Shown piece after piece: positions 6,772-15,547 of a stretch of 64,000 nucleotides of DNA. The stretch is from Paenibacillus sp. GM2 (GTDB lineage: Bacteria > Bacillota > Bacilli > Paenibacillales > Paenibacillaceae), in the NCBI RefSeq assembly GCF_900069005.2, contig NZ_LN831279.1, positions 3,306,390 to 3,370,389 of the forward strand, read 5' to 3'. The stretch's first letter is position 1, and each line of letters begins with the position of its first letter. The notes below the pieces were generated by a model, which did not search any database, was not told the origin of the DNA, and saw only the letters and a program-made list of their open reading frames with translations. The position numbers and the translations under genes were made by a program.

Positions 6772-7536
6772 CTACATCCGGTGCGATAGATCTTCCAACG
6801 CTTCGCCGGATAAATGTCCCTCTCCGGCCCGTTTTCTTGCGCCTCCGGGAGGCGCAAGAAAACGGGCCGCATTGCGGAGAACCCGGTGGATTTCCGGTTG
6901 ATCATAGATAGGAAACTCCTCATGGCCGGGTGTAAAACCGAAAATTTTGCCGCGTCCTCGCTCAAACAACGTCCCGCTGCGGCAAACGTCCCCGCCTTCC
7001 CACCAGGCAATAAAGAGCAGCTTGTTCGGCTCGGGGATTAGCATCGGCTCTCCGTACATCTCATCCTGCGGGATTTCAATAAAATCTTCAAGCCCTTCAC
7101 AAATGGGATGCCCGGGCGCAACGATCCACAGCCGTTCCCTCTCCCCTTTGGGCATGGTGCGAAAACGTCCCCATTCCCCCGCTTCATATTCAATCCCCAG
7201 CAGGCGCTGCCACGGCTTGGAGAAACTGGCCGAATGCAGAGCGACAAAACCCATGCCATCCCTGACAACCCGCCTGCAAACCTCGTCCGCCACCGCATCG
7301 TCCAGCAAGTTGTTATCAAGATGACTCCACCAGATGAGCACATCCGTATGCTCCAGCACTTCCTTCGTAAGCCCGTGACTAGGCATATCTTGCGTGGCAA
7401 TGGTCAAGCGAAAGCTTGGCTCTTCGGCAAAAGCCGCAGCGATCGCGGCGTGCATCCCGTTCGGATATACGCTTTTGACCGGTTCAAATCGATCCTGGTG
7501 ATGCTCGCAGAATATAGTAACCCGAATCTCGTTCAC
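6772..7536 (-). CDS. ThuA-domain protein (last gene of the GH9 operon)
   Basis: The 254-residue protein has a ThuA / class I glutamine-amidotransferase-like fold: VTIFCEHHQDRFEPVKSVYP at the start, then DVLIWWSHLDN, GFVALHSASFS, EPMLIP, LFIAWWEGGD, and IFGFTPGHEEFPIYDQPE near the end. ThuA is named from rhizobial trehalose utilisation and is linked to keto-sugar metabolism; its biochemistry is poorly defined. The start is GTG at 7536 after GGGGAGG. The last 25 or so residues, after NAARFLAPP, extend past the point where the second ThuA of this operon ends and are encoded partly by a near-perfect palindrome. A 155-nt gap separates it from the MDR gene, more than elsewhere in the operon. Confidence 0.8.
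   Translation of the reverse strand: MNEIRVTIFCEHHQDRFEPVKSVYPNGMHAAIAAAFAEEPSFRLTIATQDMPSHGLTKEVLEHTDVLIWWSHLDNNLLDDAVADEVCRRVVRDGMGFVALHSASFSKPWQRLLGIEYEAGEWGRFRTMPKGERERLWIVAPGHPICEGLEDFIEIPQDEMYGEPMLIPEPNKLLFIAWWEGGDVCRSGTLFERGRGKIFGFTPGHEEFPIYDQPEIHRVLRNAARFLAPPGGARKRAGEGHLSGEALEDLSHRM
6825..6869. repeat. 22-bp-arm perfect palindrome within the ThuA 3' end
   Basis: Positions 6825-6846 and 6848-6869 are exact reverse complements with a single G between them. The arm begins CGGCCCGTTTTCTTGCGCC. It lies where homology to other ThuA proteins ends, so it may be an inserted extragenic palindrome that moved the stop codon. A fold-back assembly error is the alternative. Confidence 0.8.
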
Positions 7537-7691
7537 TAGTTTTCCTCCCCATGCTGTTTGGACAACTCTTTCTATGAAACTTCATTAGCAACTATACGCT
7601 CCTCTGCAACTCGCTCATTTGCTCTGTTCACAACCAGAACAATAATGCCTGTCACAGCCTGCGCCTCACTATTCTTCTTGTTCGATTAATC

Positions 7692-8678
7692 TTAATAGGC
7701 CCGCCAGTCGAACAGAACGCAACTTGCCCTACTTTGCAACTCGTCTTTGCCGATTTCCCGATAGACCCGGCCGCAGTCGGAAGGGTCCTTCATCAAAGCG
7801 ATATGATCCGTGCGCAGCTTGCCTTCGGCAATCCATTGCAGCGACTTTTCCAGGCAGCGGTAATGGCTACCCGGCAAAAAATCGCCCGATTTTCGCGGCA
7901 GGCTCCACTCCCAACCGGAATGGACGTGCAGGAAGCCGTAAAAGATTTTAAACAGCAGGCTGTGCCCGTCCTCCTCAGTTGTTTTCCGCCAGGGAACACC
8001 CACAAGAAACAGATGGCCTCCATGCCGCAGCTCCTCTGCGCAGGCATAAATGGCTGATTCCTCTCCGCTACAGTCAAAAGCAGCGCCAAACTTGCCCTTC
8101 AGTTCCTGCGGAACCTCTTCTATATCCCCTGCCGTCTGCAAAATACCGCTCAGCTGTGCGTTATCCCGGCGCCGCTGCACCGGGTCCACCGCCCATACGT
8201 CATAGCCGAAGTTTTGCAGCACCTGGGTGCACATCAGCCCAACCAATCCCAGTCCGGTGACCAATACAGGCTCCATAGGGCGGACTGGCATTTGTAAAAT
8301 CGAACTTAGCGAGACGGCGGGAAACCGGCAGAAAACTGCTTTTTCCGGAGAAAGTCCCGGCGAAATCGGCACAACGTCCTCCTCCTGAACCCGGTTATAC
8401 AATTGATGGGGAGTACCCGCAAACAACAAATCCCCTTTGCGCACCTTTGTCACGCCCTCTCCAACTTCCAACGCTTCCAGAACAGCCGCGTAGCCAGTCA
8501 CCTGCGGATAGACCATGTTGTCGTTATAATCCATGTATCCACCACGCTCAGAGCCGGTCGAGATCATTGAAACCACTGTTTTTCCCAATATTTCACCCGA
8601 GAGCAAGGGCCGGTCCCCAAATTCTTCAGAAATAAACCGGGCCTCCTGCTTCCGAATAAATCGTACGCAGTGGTTCAT
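7692..8678 (-). CDS. MDR-superfamily dehydrogenase (Zn-binding type fold), copy 1
   Basis: The 328-residue protein belongs to the medium-chain dehydrogenase/reductase superfamily. It has VSMISTGSERGGYMDY near the start, the nucleotide-binding glycine motif VTGLGLVGLMCTQ near residue 145 and FLVGVPWR near 240. The usual GHE and cysteine-rich structural zinc loops are not seen, so it may act without structural zinc. It is clearly paralogous to the gene at 19826-20821 (shared ISxGSERGGYMDY, FCRFPAVS, GWEWSxPR and VLFDWR-type ends). The start at 8678 overlaps the stop of the VOC gene as TAATG, which indicates translational coupling. The substrate is probably a sugar or sugar derivative. Confidence 0.85.
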   Translation of the reverse strand: MNHCVRFIRKQEARFISEEFGDRPLLSGEILGKTVVSMISTGSERGGYMDYNDNMVYPQVTGYAAVLEALEVGEGVTKVRKGDLLFAGTPHQLYNRVQEEDVVPISPGLSPEKAVFCRFPAVSLSSILQMPVRPMEPVLVTGLGLVGLMCTQVLQNFGYDVWAVDPVQRRRDNAQLSGILQTAGDIEEVPQELKGKFGAAFDCSGEESAIYACAEELRHGGHLFLVGVPWRKTTEEDGHSLLFKIFYGFLHVHSGWEWSLPRKSGDFLPGSHYRCLEKSLQWIAEGKLRTDHIALMKDPSDCGRVYREIGKDELQSRASCVLFDWRAY

Positions 8679-9109
8679 TAATTCTCCCATTCCGGCGCCC
8701 CCTCCACTTCCTGAATAAATTCGATCTCCTCCCCGTCAAACCCGATAACATAGGCAAAATACATATAAACGGGCCGCGGCTTGGCCTCCAAAATATCGGC
8801 AAAAGTAGGCGCAAGCTTGGGCTTGCCCCCGGCTTCGATGGCCCGCTGGTAGCTGGCCTCGATATCATCCGTGCGCAGCGCCACATGCAGCCAACGGCCG
8901 CAGGCCGGCGTATCTTCCGCTCCGCCTTCGAACACCTCAATGCAGGAGCCATCCCCCATATCCATCATATAAACCCGTTTGTCTCTTCCCCAAATATGCT
9001 TAATCGTAAAACCAAGGCCCTCCTGGTAAAATCTCACCGTATCCTCAAAATGATAGGAAGTCATTCCTATATGATGCAGGCTCGGCAAACTCCGGTTTTG
9101 CTGCTGCAT
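8678..9109 (-). CDS. VOC-family protein (glyoxalase/dioxygenase fold)
   Basis: The 143-residue protein is a single vicinal-oxygen-chelate unit. It starts with LHHIGMTSYHFEDTVRFYQE, has WLHVALRTDDIEASY in the middle and ends with GFDGEEIEFIQE. Histidines in LHHIG and WLHVA and the glutamate in EIEFIQ are in the usual metal-ligand places. VOC enzymes include glyoxalases, epimerases and ring-opening dioxygenases, so the reaction cannot be fixed. It lies 6 nt after the permease and is translationally coupled to the dehydrogenase, which argues for a role in the same catabolic route. Confidence 0.85.
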   Translation of the reverse strand: MQQQNRSLPSLHHIGMTSYHFEDTVRFYQEGLGFTIKHIWGRDKRVYMMDMGDGSCIEVFEGGAEDTPACGRWLHVALRTDDIEASYQRAIEAGGKPKLAPTFADILEAKPRPVYMYFAYVIGFDGEEIEFIQEVEGAPEWEN

Positions 9110-9115
9110 AAGTAA

Positions 9116-9982
9116 TCATCCTTTCACGGCTCCGGCCACGGAGTTGATGTAATTTTTCTGAAAAAATACAAACACAATAATGATCGGTACAATCGAGATA
9201 ATCGTCGCCGCGGCAATATAACCGAATTGGAAATTGAACGTCCCTCCGAGATAGTTCAGTGCGGCAGCGATCGGATATTTGTCCGGGTTCAGCACGATAA
9301 TCGGCCACAGGAAATTATTCCATTTATTAATAAAATCAAAAATGATGACCGTGGAAATGGCGGGCAGAATTTGCGGTGCCATGATTTTATACCAGATCTT
9401 AAATTCCGACGCGCCATCGATCCGCGAAGCCTCCATCACCTCGGTCGAAACGGAAAAATAAGCCTGTCGGAACAAAATAATGCTGAACACGGCCACCGAG
9501 CCCGGCAGGATCACAGCCCAGTAGCTGCCCATCAGCCCAAGGCTCCCCACCGTGATATAGTTAACAATTAGCCCGGCCGCAGCGGGGAGTATTTGCGTCG
9601 CCAGCAAAGCGCCAGTGATAACCTTTTTTCCGTAAAAATCAAATTTCGCAAGAGGATACGCACAAAGCGAAGCCAACACGACATCCAGCAAAATACCGAG
9701 AGCCGTCATCACAAACGTGTTCCAGATATAGATGGGCAGGTCCAAAAACTGCACAACGCCTACGTAATTAGCAAAGGTCGGATGCCTTGGGAACAAGGAC
9801 ATCTCATAAATATTTTCGTTTCCTTTAAACGAGGTGCTGAGCATCCAGAGAAAAGGGCCTGCGCAAAGGACCGCCACCAGGATCAGAATGAGATACAACA
9901 AAATTTTTTGGACGATGCTCTTGCCGCTGCGGTGTCTGCCAGCGGAATAGCCAACTGTGGAACTGCCCCTGTTATTCGCCAT
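9116..9982 (-). CDS. Carbohydrate ABC transporter permease (MalG type)
   Basis: The 288-residue integral membrane protein has six predicted helices and the CUT1 permease EAA loop (EASRIDGASEFKIWYKIMAP) that contacts the ATPase. It ends with the typical FFQKNYINSVAGAVKG. Its start overlaps the preceding permease stop by 11 nt. With that permease and the binding protein it forms an importer. No ATPase is encoded nearby, so a shared MsmX-type ATPase is expected. Confidence 0.93.
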   Translation of the reverse strand: MANNRGSSTVGYSAGRHRSGKSIVQKILLYLILILVAVLCAGPFLWMLSTSFKGNENIYEMSLFPRHPTFANYVGVVQFLDLPIYIWNTFVMTALGILLDVVLASLCAYPLAKFDFYGKKVITGALLATQILPAAAGLIVNYITVGSLGLMGSYWAVILPGSVAVFSIILFRQAYFSVSTEVMEASRIDGASEFKIWYKIMAPQILPAISTVIIFDFINKWNNFLWPIIVLNPDKYPIAAALNYLGGTFNFQFGYIAAATIISIVPIIIVFVFFQKNYINSVAGAVKG

Positions 9983-10928
9983 AACTCATTCCCCCTTTTC
10001 TGCCATAGAAGAAAATAACCAAGCTGAACGCTGTCGTAACTACACTCATGATCAAACCGGCAGCCGCGGAATATCCAAATTCAAACGTTCCAAAAGCTTT
10101 GTTATACGTATACAAATTCATGACCATCGTGGCTTTGTCGGGCCCGCCTTTAGTCATCGCGAACACGATATCGAACACGCCTAAAGCCGATAGTACGCTG
10201 AACAGGGTGCAAAACCAGATATACGGCTTAAGCAACGGCAGCGTCACGCGGAAGAATACCGTAACTTTGCCCGCTCCGTCGATCATTGCCGCTTCCTGCA
10301 TTTCCTCCGGTACCGATTGCAGCCCGGCCAGGTAAAGCATCATGTAATAACCAAGCCCCTGCCAAATCGTTACGAACATCAGTGAAACAAGCGCGTAACG
10401 GGTATCCGCCAGGAAATATATTGGCTGGCTGATAATGCCGTTGCTGAGCAGCACGCTGTTGATAATGCCATCCGGGTTGAAAATAAAACTCCACATAATG
10501 GAGATCGCAATCATCGAAGTCACAACCGGAATGTAAAACAACACCCGGAAAAACGTGATACCCCTCAGCTTTGCATTAACGACAACGGCAAGCAAAATGG
10601 ACAGAATCTGCAAAACAGGCACGCAGGCTACAAATAAAGCTGAGTTCTTCATCGCCGTCCAGAATTCCGAATCAGCAAAGGCACGTTTGAAATTATCCAG
10701 ACCAACAAAGCTGGTGTCACCAATAGCCGAGTAGTCGGTAAAGGCCAGCGGTATGCTGTATACAATCGGGTAAAACACAAACAACACCAATAGGATCAAA
10801 GCCGGCGCCATGAAGGCATAAGCCATCAGGCTGCTTCTCATTTTTTTGCTAAGCTTTCTGCGTTTGCCCGCAATCACACCGACGCCCGGCTCCTTAACAG
10901 CGGCACCCATACCCGCCATATCATTCAT
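9972..10928 (-). CDS. Carbohydrate ABC transporter permease (MalF type)
   Basis: The 318-residue membrane protein opens with a basic cytoplasmic segment (GKRRKLSKKMRSSLMAYAFM) and then six helices. It has the EAA motif EAAMIDGAGKVTVFFRVTLP and the family segment FDIVFAMTKGGPDKATMVM. It is the MalF/UgpA-type partner of the permease that follows and lies 71 nt after the binding-protein gene. Confidence 0.93.
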   Translation of the reverse strand: MNDMAGMGAAVKEPGVGVIAGKRRKLSKKMRSSLMAYAFMAPALILLVLFVFYPIVYSIPLAFTDYSAIGDTSFVGLDNFKRAFADSEFWTAMKNSALFVACVPVLQILSILLAVVVNAKLRGITFFRVLFYIPVVTSMIAISIMWSFIFNPDGIINSVLLSNGIISQPIYFLADTRYALVSLMFVTIWQGLGYYMMLYLAGLQSVPEEMQEAAMIDGAGKVTVFFRVTLPLLKPYIWFCTLFSVLSALGVFDIVFAMTKGGPDKATMVMNLYTYNKAFGTFEFGYSAAAGLIMSVVTTAFSLVIFFYGRKGGMSYGE

Positions 10929-10999
10929 CTCCTCTGTCTAAAAAAGAGTCCCGGCAGAAGGACTGCCTTAGCCTGCCGCCGGGTGTTCGTGATGGCTGC

Positions 11000-12322
11000 T
11001 TATTTCAGAAGCTCGTTAACCTTCGCTTCCGTTTCGTTCAGAACGGTTTTCGGATCCTTGTTCGCCTGCATGATCGATTCGAACATACCGTTGACCGTAG
11101 ACACAACTTCGCTTTCTTTTTCTACGCCAAGGCCAAGGTCAAAGCTTACTGCGGTGGCTTTGGCGGCTTCAGCGCGAGCCTGTCCTTCCAGGCTTTCTGT
11201 ATCGGAGGTAAAGAAGGAATCCTCTGCTGCGGCTTTGGTTGTAGGCATAATAGCCGCCAATTTGTCAAAAGCCAGCTGATTCTCATCGTTAGACAGAAAG
11301 TTTGCAAACAATATCGCCTCTTCATGATGTTTGGAAGCCTTCGGAATAGCCAAGCTTTGCAGCGCGCCCTGGGCAATACCGGCCGTGCCGAGCAGAGGAG
11401 CAGCTACATTGGTCTTGCTGACGGAATCCGGGGCTTCGTTTTGAATCCGGGTTACGGTTTGCGCGCCCAAGCTGATTTGCACCAGCTTATCCTGTGCGTA
11501 TAGCTTGATCATGTTATCCCAGTTGTTCCAATCTGTTCTTGGCATCCAGCCTTCCTTGACACCTTGCTGCAGACGTGTCAATAGCTCTACCGCTTCCGGA
11601 GTATTGAATGCTGCCGACGTTTTGTCCTCGTTCAGAATTTGAATGCCGTTGCTGTACAACACCTGGCACATTTCGTTAGGAAAGTACAGGTAAGCTCCCG
11701 TTTTATCCTTTACGGTCTTGGCCATCTCTAACATTTCGTTGTAATCAACCGGAGGATGGTCAAACCCTGCTTTTGTTAGCAATTCCGTATTGTATGTCGT
11801 GATTGGAGGGGTTACGTACCAAGGGAAACCGTACAATGATCCGCCAACTTCGTTGGATTTGCTCAGGCTTTCCTGGTAAATGGATAGCTGTTCTGGCGTC
11901 GCTTCCTGTTTTAGATCAACAAGCGCTCCTTTGCCAGCCATGCCAAGCAGCAGGGTGGTCCAGACGTTCACGACATCCGGCGCTTTGCTGCCGGCGATTT
12001 GGGCAACCAGCTTTTGCTGCATTGCGTCGTAAGGCAAATCGGTCCATTTTACGGTAATCCAGTCGTACTGCGATTCAAAATCCTTAATGACACCGTTTAC
12101 ATAATCAGTAAAGGTTGGCTGCAAAGATAAGGTCCAGAACTCCAGCGAAACCGGATCGTGTTTCTCCGGTACCGAGGAATCCGTTGGTTCCGAAGCATTG
12201 GACGAATTGGAAGCGTTCGCCGAATCGGAAGCTCCGCCGGAGCCGGAATTCGAACCGCCGCAGGTTGTCAACGCCAAACAAAGAACAAAAACCAGAATAG
12301 ATGCCACCGCTTTTTTAACCAT
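11000..12322 (-). CDS. Extracellular sugar-binding lipoprotein (ABC importer)
   Basis: The 440-residue protein has a lipoprotein signal ending LALTTCGG, a Ser/Asn/Gly-rich linker and a family 1 solute-binding fold (SLEFWTLSLQPTFTDYVNG at the start of the mature domain). It delivers the substrate to the two downstream permeases. GGGGGG 8 nt before the ATG is a strong ribosome binding site, fitting the high expression needed for a binding protein. By context the ligand is an amino-sugar oligosaccharide; sequence alone does not show this. Confidence 0.93.
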   Translation of the reverse strand: MVKKAVASILVFVLCLALTTCGGSNSGSGGASDSANASNSSNASEPTDSSVPEKHDPVSLEFWTLSLQPTFTDYVNGVIKDFESQYDWITVKWTDLPYDAMQQKLVAQIAGSKAPDVVNVWTTLLLGMAGKGALVDLKQEATPEQLSIYQESLSKSNEVGGSLYGFPWYVTPPITTYNTELLTKAGFDHPPVDYNEMLEMAKTVKDKTGAYLYFPNEMCQVLYSNGIQILNEDKTSAAFNTPEAVELLTRLQQGVKEGWMPRTDWNNWDNMIKLYAQDKLVQISLGAQTVTRIQNEAPDSVSKTNVAAPLLGTAGIAQGALQSLAIPKASKHHEEAILFANFLSNDENQLAFDKLAAIMPTTKAAAEDSFFTSDTESLEGQARAEAAKATAVSFDLGLGVEKESEVVSTVNGMFESIMQANKDPKTVLNETEAKVNELLK

Positions 12323-12375
12323 TTAAAATCCCCCCTGTTAAAAGTAAACATCGGACATCTCCGAAATGTTTTAAA

Positions 12376-13161
12376 CTAAGGCGTGTCAAACAGATGCTTT
12401 TCAAGCTCGTGCAAATCCTGCTGCGCGACGGTAAATTTGCTTCCTCGTCCGGAGGCTTCGTTTTCGATCGCCAAATAGCGGCAGCCTCCAGCGCGGCACG
12501 CCTGTAAAATCGACGGCCAATCATTCAAATCACTGGCGACAGATATTCCAGCCTCGACCCCGGAAAACGAACTGAAAGGCTTGCAATGAATGGTTTCCAA
12601 CCTTCCTGCCGCCTGCTTTAAGGCAAGGACCGGGTCTGCTCCGCCCTCCAAACAATTCCCGGTGTCCAGCTCCAGAAAAATCGACGGCTTTGTGGCTCTC
12701 AGCAAAATATCCCACGGCGTCACACCATCAAAGCTGTCTTCAAATTCATGAGCATGGGTATGGTAGCCAAGCCTCATGCCTTCCGCTTCCAGCACGCCGG
12801 CAATCCGGTTCATCTCGCCGGCGTGCTGCTCCCAAACGGCAGCGCTGTTCTCTTCGGCCGTATGGGCGACATTCCAAGGACCACCAAGGCAAGGGATAAC
12901 AATATTGGCATTGCCAAGCTCCTTGTGATAGCGGATTGTCTCCCCGATGGTGTCCGGCTGGAGCAGCCTCCATTCCACATGCCAGCCACAAATATCCAGC
13001 TCGCACTTCGCCAGCAGCTCTTTCAGTTTAGCTGCGGGCCACAACGTTTCTCCGTAAAATTCCACGGTGTTATAACCCATTTTCCGCAAAGTATGGAGCG
13101 TATGCTCCAGGTCTTGCTGTAGCTCGTCGTAAACGGTGTATAATGCAAGCGCAATATTCAC
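12376..13161 (-). CDS. Sugar phosphate isomerase/epimerase (TIM barrel)
   Basis: The 261-residue protein is a xylose-isomerase-like TIM barrel (AP-endonuclease 2 family). Marks are MGYNTVEFYGETLW, DICGWHVEW, LGYHTHAHEFED and the metal-binding strand end FLELDTGNCLEGGADP. Related enzymes epimerise or isomerise free or keto-sugars and inositols. It starts 2 nt after the ThuA stop, so the two are tightly coupled. With ThuA and two MDR dehydrogenases it suggests a 3-keto-sugar or similar redox route, which is inference. Confidence 0.87.
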   Translation of the reverse strand: MNIALALYTVYDELQQDLEHTLHTLRKMGYNTVEFYGETLWPAAKLKELLAKCELDICGWHVEWRLLQPDTIGETIRYHKELGNANIVIPCLGGPWNVAHTAEENSAAVWEQHAGEMNRIAGVLEAEGMRLGYHTHAHEFEDSFDGVTPWDILLRATKPSIFLELDTGNCLEGGADPVLALKQAAGRLETIHCKPFSSFSGVEAGISVASDLNDWPSILQACRAGGCRYLAIENEASGRGSKFTVAQQDLHELEKHLFDTP

Positions 13162-13163
13162 AG

Positions 13164-13808
13164 TTACTCCCCCCGATTTTGTTCGGTAAGCCAGCGAATG
13201 GCGTTTGTGGTCAGCTTCAGCATTTCCGGGTCGTTCTGCATCTCCGGCGTATGTCCCTGGCTGATCCCGGCCACGCGCCCCTGCCCGTAGTCATGGCACC
13301 AGACGCTTGCCGAAGTGAGATGAACGGAGGTGGCGCAAGCGAGGAGCCGGGTCCGGGTTACGTCCACTTGGCAAAAGTAATGTTCGTCGTTTTGCCGGAA
13401 TACACCGACGCCTTCGATGATCGGATGGGATACACCTAACAGCGGCGAGACGATTACATCGCTTTGCTCCGGGTGATGCACGAATCGGCCGGAGTTCAGT
13501 TCCCGGTAAAACGGACTGTCCCCGTCAATCAATACAAGTCCCGCATGGTAAAAAAGAATCCCCATCCCACCGCATACCTTATCCACAATTTGCCTCTGCT
13601 CCGCAAAGCTTAAATCCGTTTCGCCTTCCGGTCGGCCGTTTGTGAAAAATACAGTCAAATCCGGCGGCGTTGACAGCTCCAGTAAATCGCGGGCCCGCTC
13701 TGTCTTGCGAACATCCCATTTGTCCGGCGGAAACAGCTTTTCCACAGCGGTAATAAGCACTTCCTTGGGATGATAGTAATCGTTCCAAATAATAAGCGCA
13801 CTTTTCAT
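13164..13808 (-). CDS. ThuA-domain protein, copy 2
   Basis: The 214-residue protein has the ThuA fold: ALIIWNDYYHPKEVLI at the start, LTVFFTNGRPEGE, GILFYHAGLVLID, GRVAGISQGHTPEMQNDPEM near the end, and then NAIRWLTEQNRGE. It shares its layout with the ThuA at 6772-7536 but is shorter by the C-terminal extension. Two ThuA proteins in one operon is unusual and suggests two distinct keto-sugar steps or a heteromer. It lies 12 nt after nagB. Confidence 0.8.
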   Translation of the reverse strand: MKSALIIWNDYYHPKEVLITAVEKLFPPDKWDVRKTERARDLLELSTPPDLTVFFTNGRPEGETDLSFAEQRQIVDKVCGGMGILFYHAGLVLIDGDSPFYRELNSGRFVHHPEQSDVIVSPLLGVSHPIIEGVGVFRQNDEHYFCQVDVTRTRLLACATSVHLTSASVWCHDYGQGRVAGISQGHTPEMQNDPEMLKLTTNAIRWLTEQNRGE

Positions 13809-13820
13809 CTTTTTCGCCTC

Positions 13821-14564
13821 CTAAGCCTTTAGCCGATGGACAACTTTGGACGCCGCCGCCACATCCAGCAACACTTCGCAGTTCGGGTGAAGCTGCACCA
13901 CCGATGCAGGAATATCCGCGTTTACGGGGCCAAACAAAGCCTGCTCGATGATATCGGCCTTATGCTGGCCCTTGGCTGCAAGCACCAGATGGCGGGTATG
14001 CATAATGTTCTTAATGCCAAGCGTCAGACCACCAAGCGGATAATCGGGTCCCACACCGGTTTCCCGCCGCACTCTGGCTTCGAAAATAGGGTCCATCGGC
14101 GATACCCAGGTTGTGCTTTCAAACGGGGTGCCCGGCTGATTGATTCCGATATGACCGTTGAAGCCGATGCCGAGCATTTGCAGATCCACACCGCCACGTA
14201 CAGCCAGCCTTTGATCAAAAATTCGGCACTCCCGCTCAAAATCGTCCGACATCGTCGGCGGCATAATGAAATTCTCCTCGGGGATACCGAGGTGCTTGAC
14301 AAGCTGTTCGTAGATCATCGTATAACAGCTGCCCGGGTAACTTCGATCCAGGTTCGTCAGCTCATCCACGTTAAAGATCGTCACTTTTGATACATCAAAC
14401 GGGTATTGCCGGTAAATGTCAGAGACGATCTTGTGCATCCCCCCCGTTGTTTGCCCGGTGGACAAGCCGATCACGGCGTTCGGCTTTCTCAGCATTTGTC
14501 CGATAATCCGCCAGGCAGCGGCCGTGTCAAACGCCTGCTCGTCTTTCTCAATGGTGATTTTCAT
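13821..14564 (-). CDS. nagB: Glucosamine-6-phosphate deaminase
   Basis: The 247-residue protein converts glucosamine 6-phosphate to fructose 6-phosphate and ammonia in the cytoplasm. Family marks are AVIGLSTGQTTGGMHK (phosphate loop), VTIFNVDEL (catalytic Asp region), MLGIGFNGHIGINQPG and TLGIKNIMHTRHLVLAAKG. The start at 14564 is set by GGAGGG; the frame is open further upstream but overlaps the ROK gene in another frame. No nagA deacetylase is present in the operon, so the sugar delivered is more likely glucosamine than N-acetylglucosamine. Confidence 0.93.
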   Translation of the reverse strand: MKITIEKDEQAFDTAAAWRIIGQMLRKPNAVIGLSTGQTTGGMHKIVSDIYRQYPFDVSKVTIFNVDELTNLDRSYPGSCYTMIYEQLVKHLGIPEENFIMPPTMSDDFERECRIFDQRLAVRGGVDLQMLGIGFNGHIGINQPGTPFESTTWVSPMDPIFEARVRRETGVGPDYPLGGLTLGIKNIMHTRHLVLAAKGQHKADIIEQALFGPVNADIPASVVQLHPNCEVLLDVAAASKVVHRLKA

Positions 14565-14587
14565 GAGGTACCCTCCGTTTGTTAGAA

Positions 14588-15547
14588 TTATCCCTTCAGA
14601 GCTACCGCGGCCGCTCCGATCAGTCCCGCCGATGCCGGATTCAGCGTAGTGAACGTCAAACCCCGACGAACCGACTCCATAACCGGCAGCTTCAGGCGTT
14701 TCGGAAGCTCGCGTCTCATCCACGCGCTGTCGGCTACGCCTCCACCCAGCACGACCAGTTCGGGATTGCTGACCCGCACCAGATTCAGGATCAGTTCAGC
14801 CGCCGCATCCGCTGCGTCGGTGACGATTTTGGCCGCCAGCGGATCTCCGGCTTCCGCTTGGGCAAACAGCTGCTCTGCGGGGACAAAGCCTTTGGCTGCC
14901 AGTGTGAGCAGCGGGGAATCCGGGTATCTCTGTCCCAGCAGCCGAAGCCGACGATCCATTCCGCCTCCGGAGGCGATGGCTTCGGCGCAGCCGAAACGGC
15001 CACAGACGCACGGCGTATTCCCCGTGTAATCCACCGTCATATGCCCGACTTCTCCGGAGTCGTTCTGCCAGCCGCGCAACAGCCGCCCGCCAGCTACGAT
15101 ACCGGCCGCGATCCCCGTTCCGATATTTATATAGATAAAATCTTCCACCTCCTTGCAGGAGCCAAACCTTTGCTCGGCCAATGCGACCGCTTTAACATCG
15201 TTTTCGATTCGGCACGGATATCCGTAGCGCTGCTCCAGCAGCCCGGCCAACGGAATCTCCTCTTTCCGGCCGGGATCGATCATCAGCCACCTGCCGGCAG
15301 CAGCCTCCACCAATCCGACCAGACCGACACCCATGGCCGCCGGTTCCCTGCCGATCAAATCGGTCGTTTCCAGATAATCGTCCAGGGAGGCATAGATCAG
15401 ATCGACTGCCTGCCGCTGCGTCAGCGGCCCGGAGGGATAACGCTTTGAACTGAGAATCCGCCCCTCGCCATCCACCTCACCGATCAACAGCTTGGTACCA
15501 CCAAGATCCAGCGCAAGTACGGTTTCTCCTTCAGAAATGGCCGTCAT
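14588..15547 (-). CDS. ROK-family sugar kinase
   Basis: The 319-residue protein has the ATP-binding start VLALDLGGTKLLIGEV, FIYINIGTGIAAGIV and the zinc-binding ROK signature CVCGRFGCAEAIASGGG. It lacks an N-terminal helix-turn-helix, so it is a kinase and not a repressor. Its ATG overlaps the GH9 stop by 4 nt (ATGA), indicating coupling, and nagB follows 23 nt later. In this setting it most plausibly phosphorylates glucosamine released by the hydrolase. Confidence 0.92.
   Translation of the reverse strand: MTAISEGETVLALDLGGTKLLIGEVDGEGRILSSKRYPSGPLTQRQAVDLIYASLDDYLETTDLIGREPAAMGVGLVGLVEAAAGRWLMIDPGRKEEIPLAGLLEQRYGYPCRIENDVKAVALAEQRFGSCKEVEDFIYINIGTGIAAGIVAGGRLLRGWQNDSGEVGHMTVDYTGNTPCVCGRFGCAEAIASGGGMDRRLRLLGQRYPDSPLLTLAAKGFVPAEQLFAQAEAGDPLAAKIVTDAADAAAELILNLVRVSNPELVVLGGGVADSAWMRRELPKRLKLPVMESVRRGLTFTTLNPASAGLIGAAAVALKG

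Noticed and set aside
6434-7010. Mirror-like frames around the palindrome, encoding similar peptides on both strands
   Set aside because: They are a by-product of the 22-bp inverted repeat and have no ribosome binding sites.
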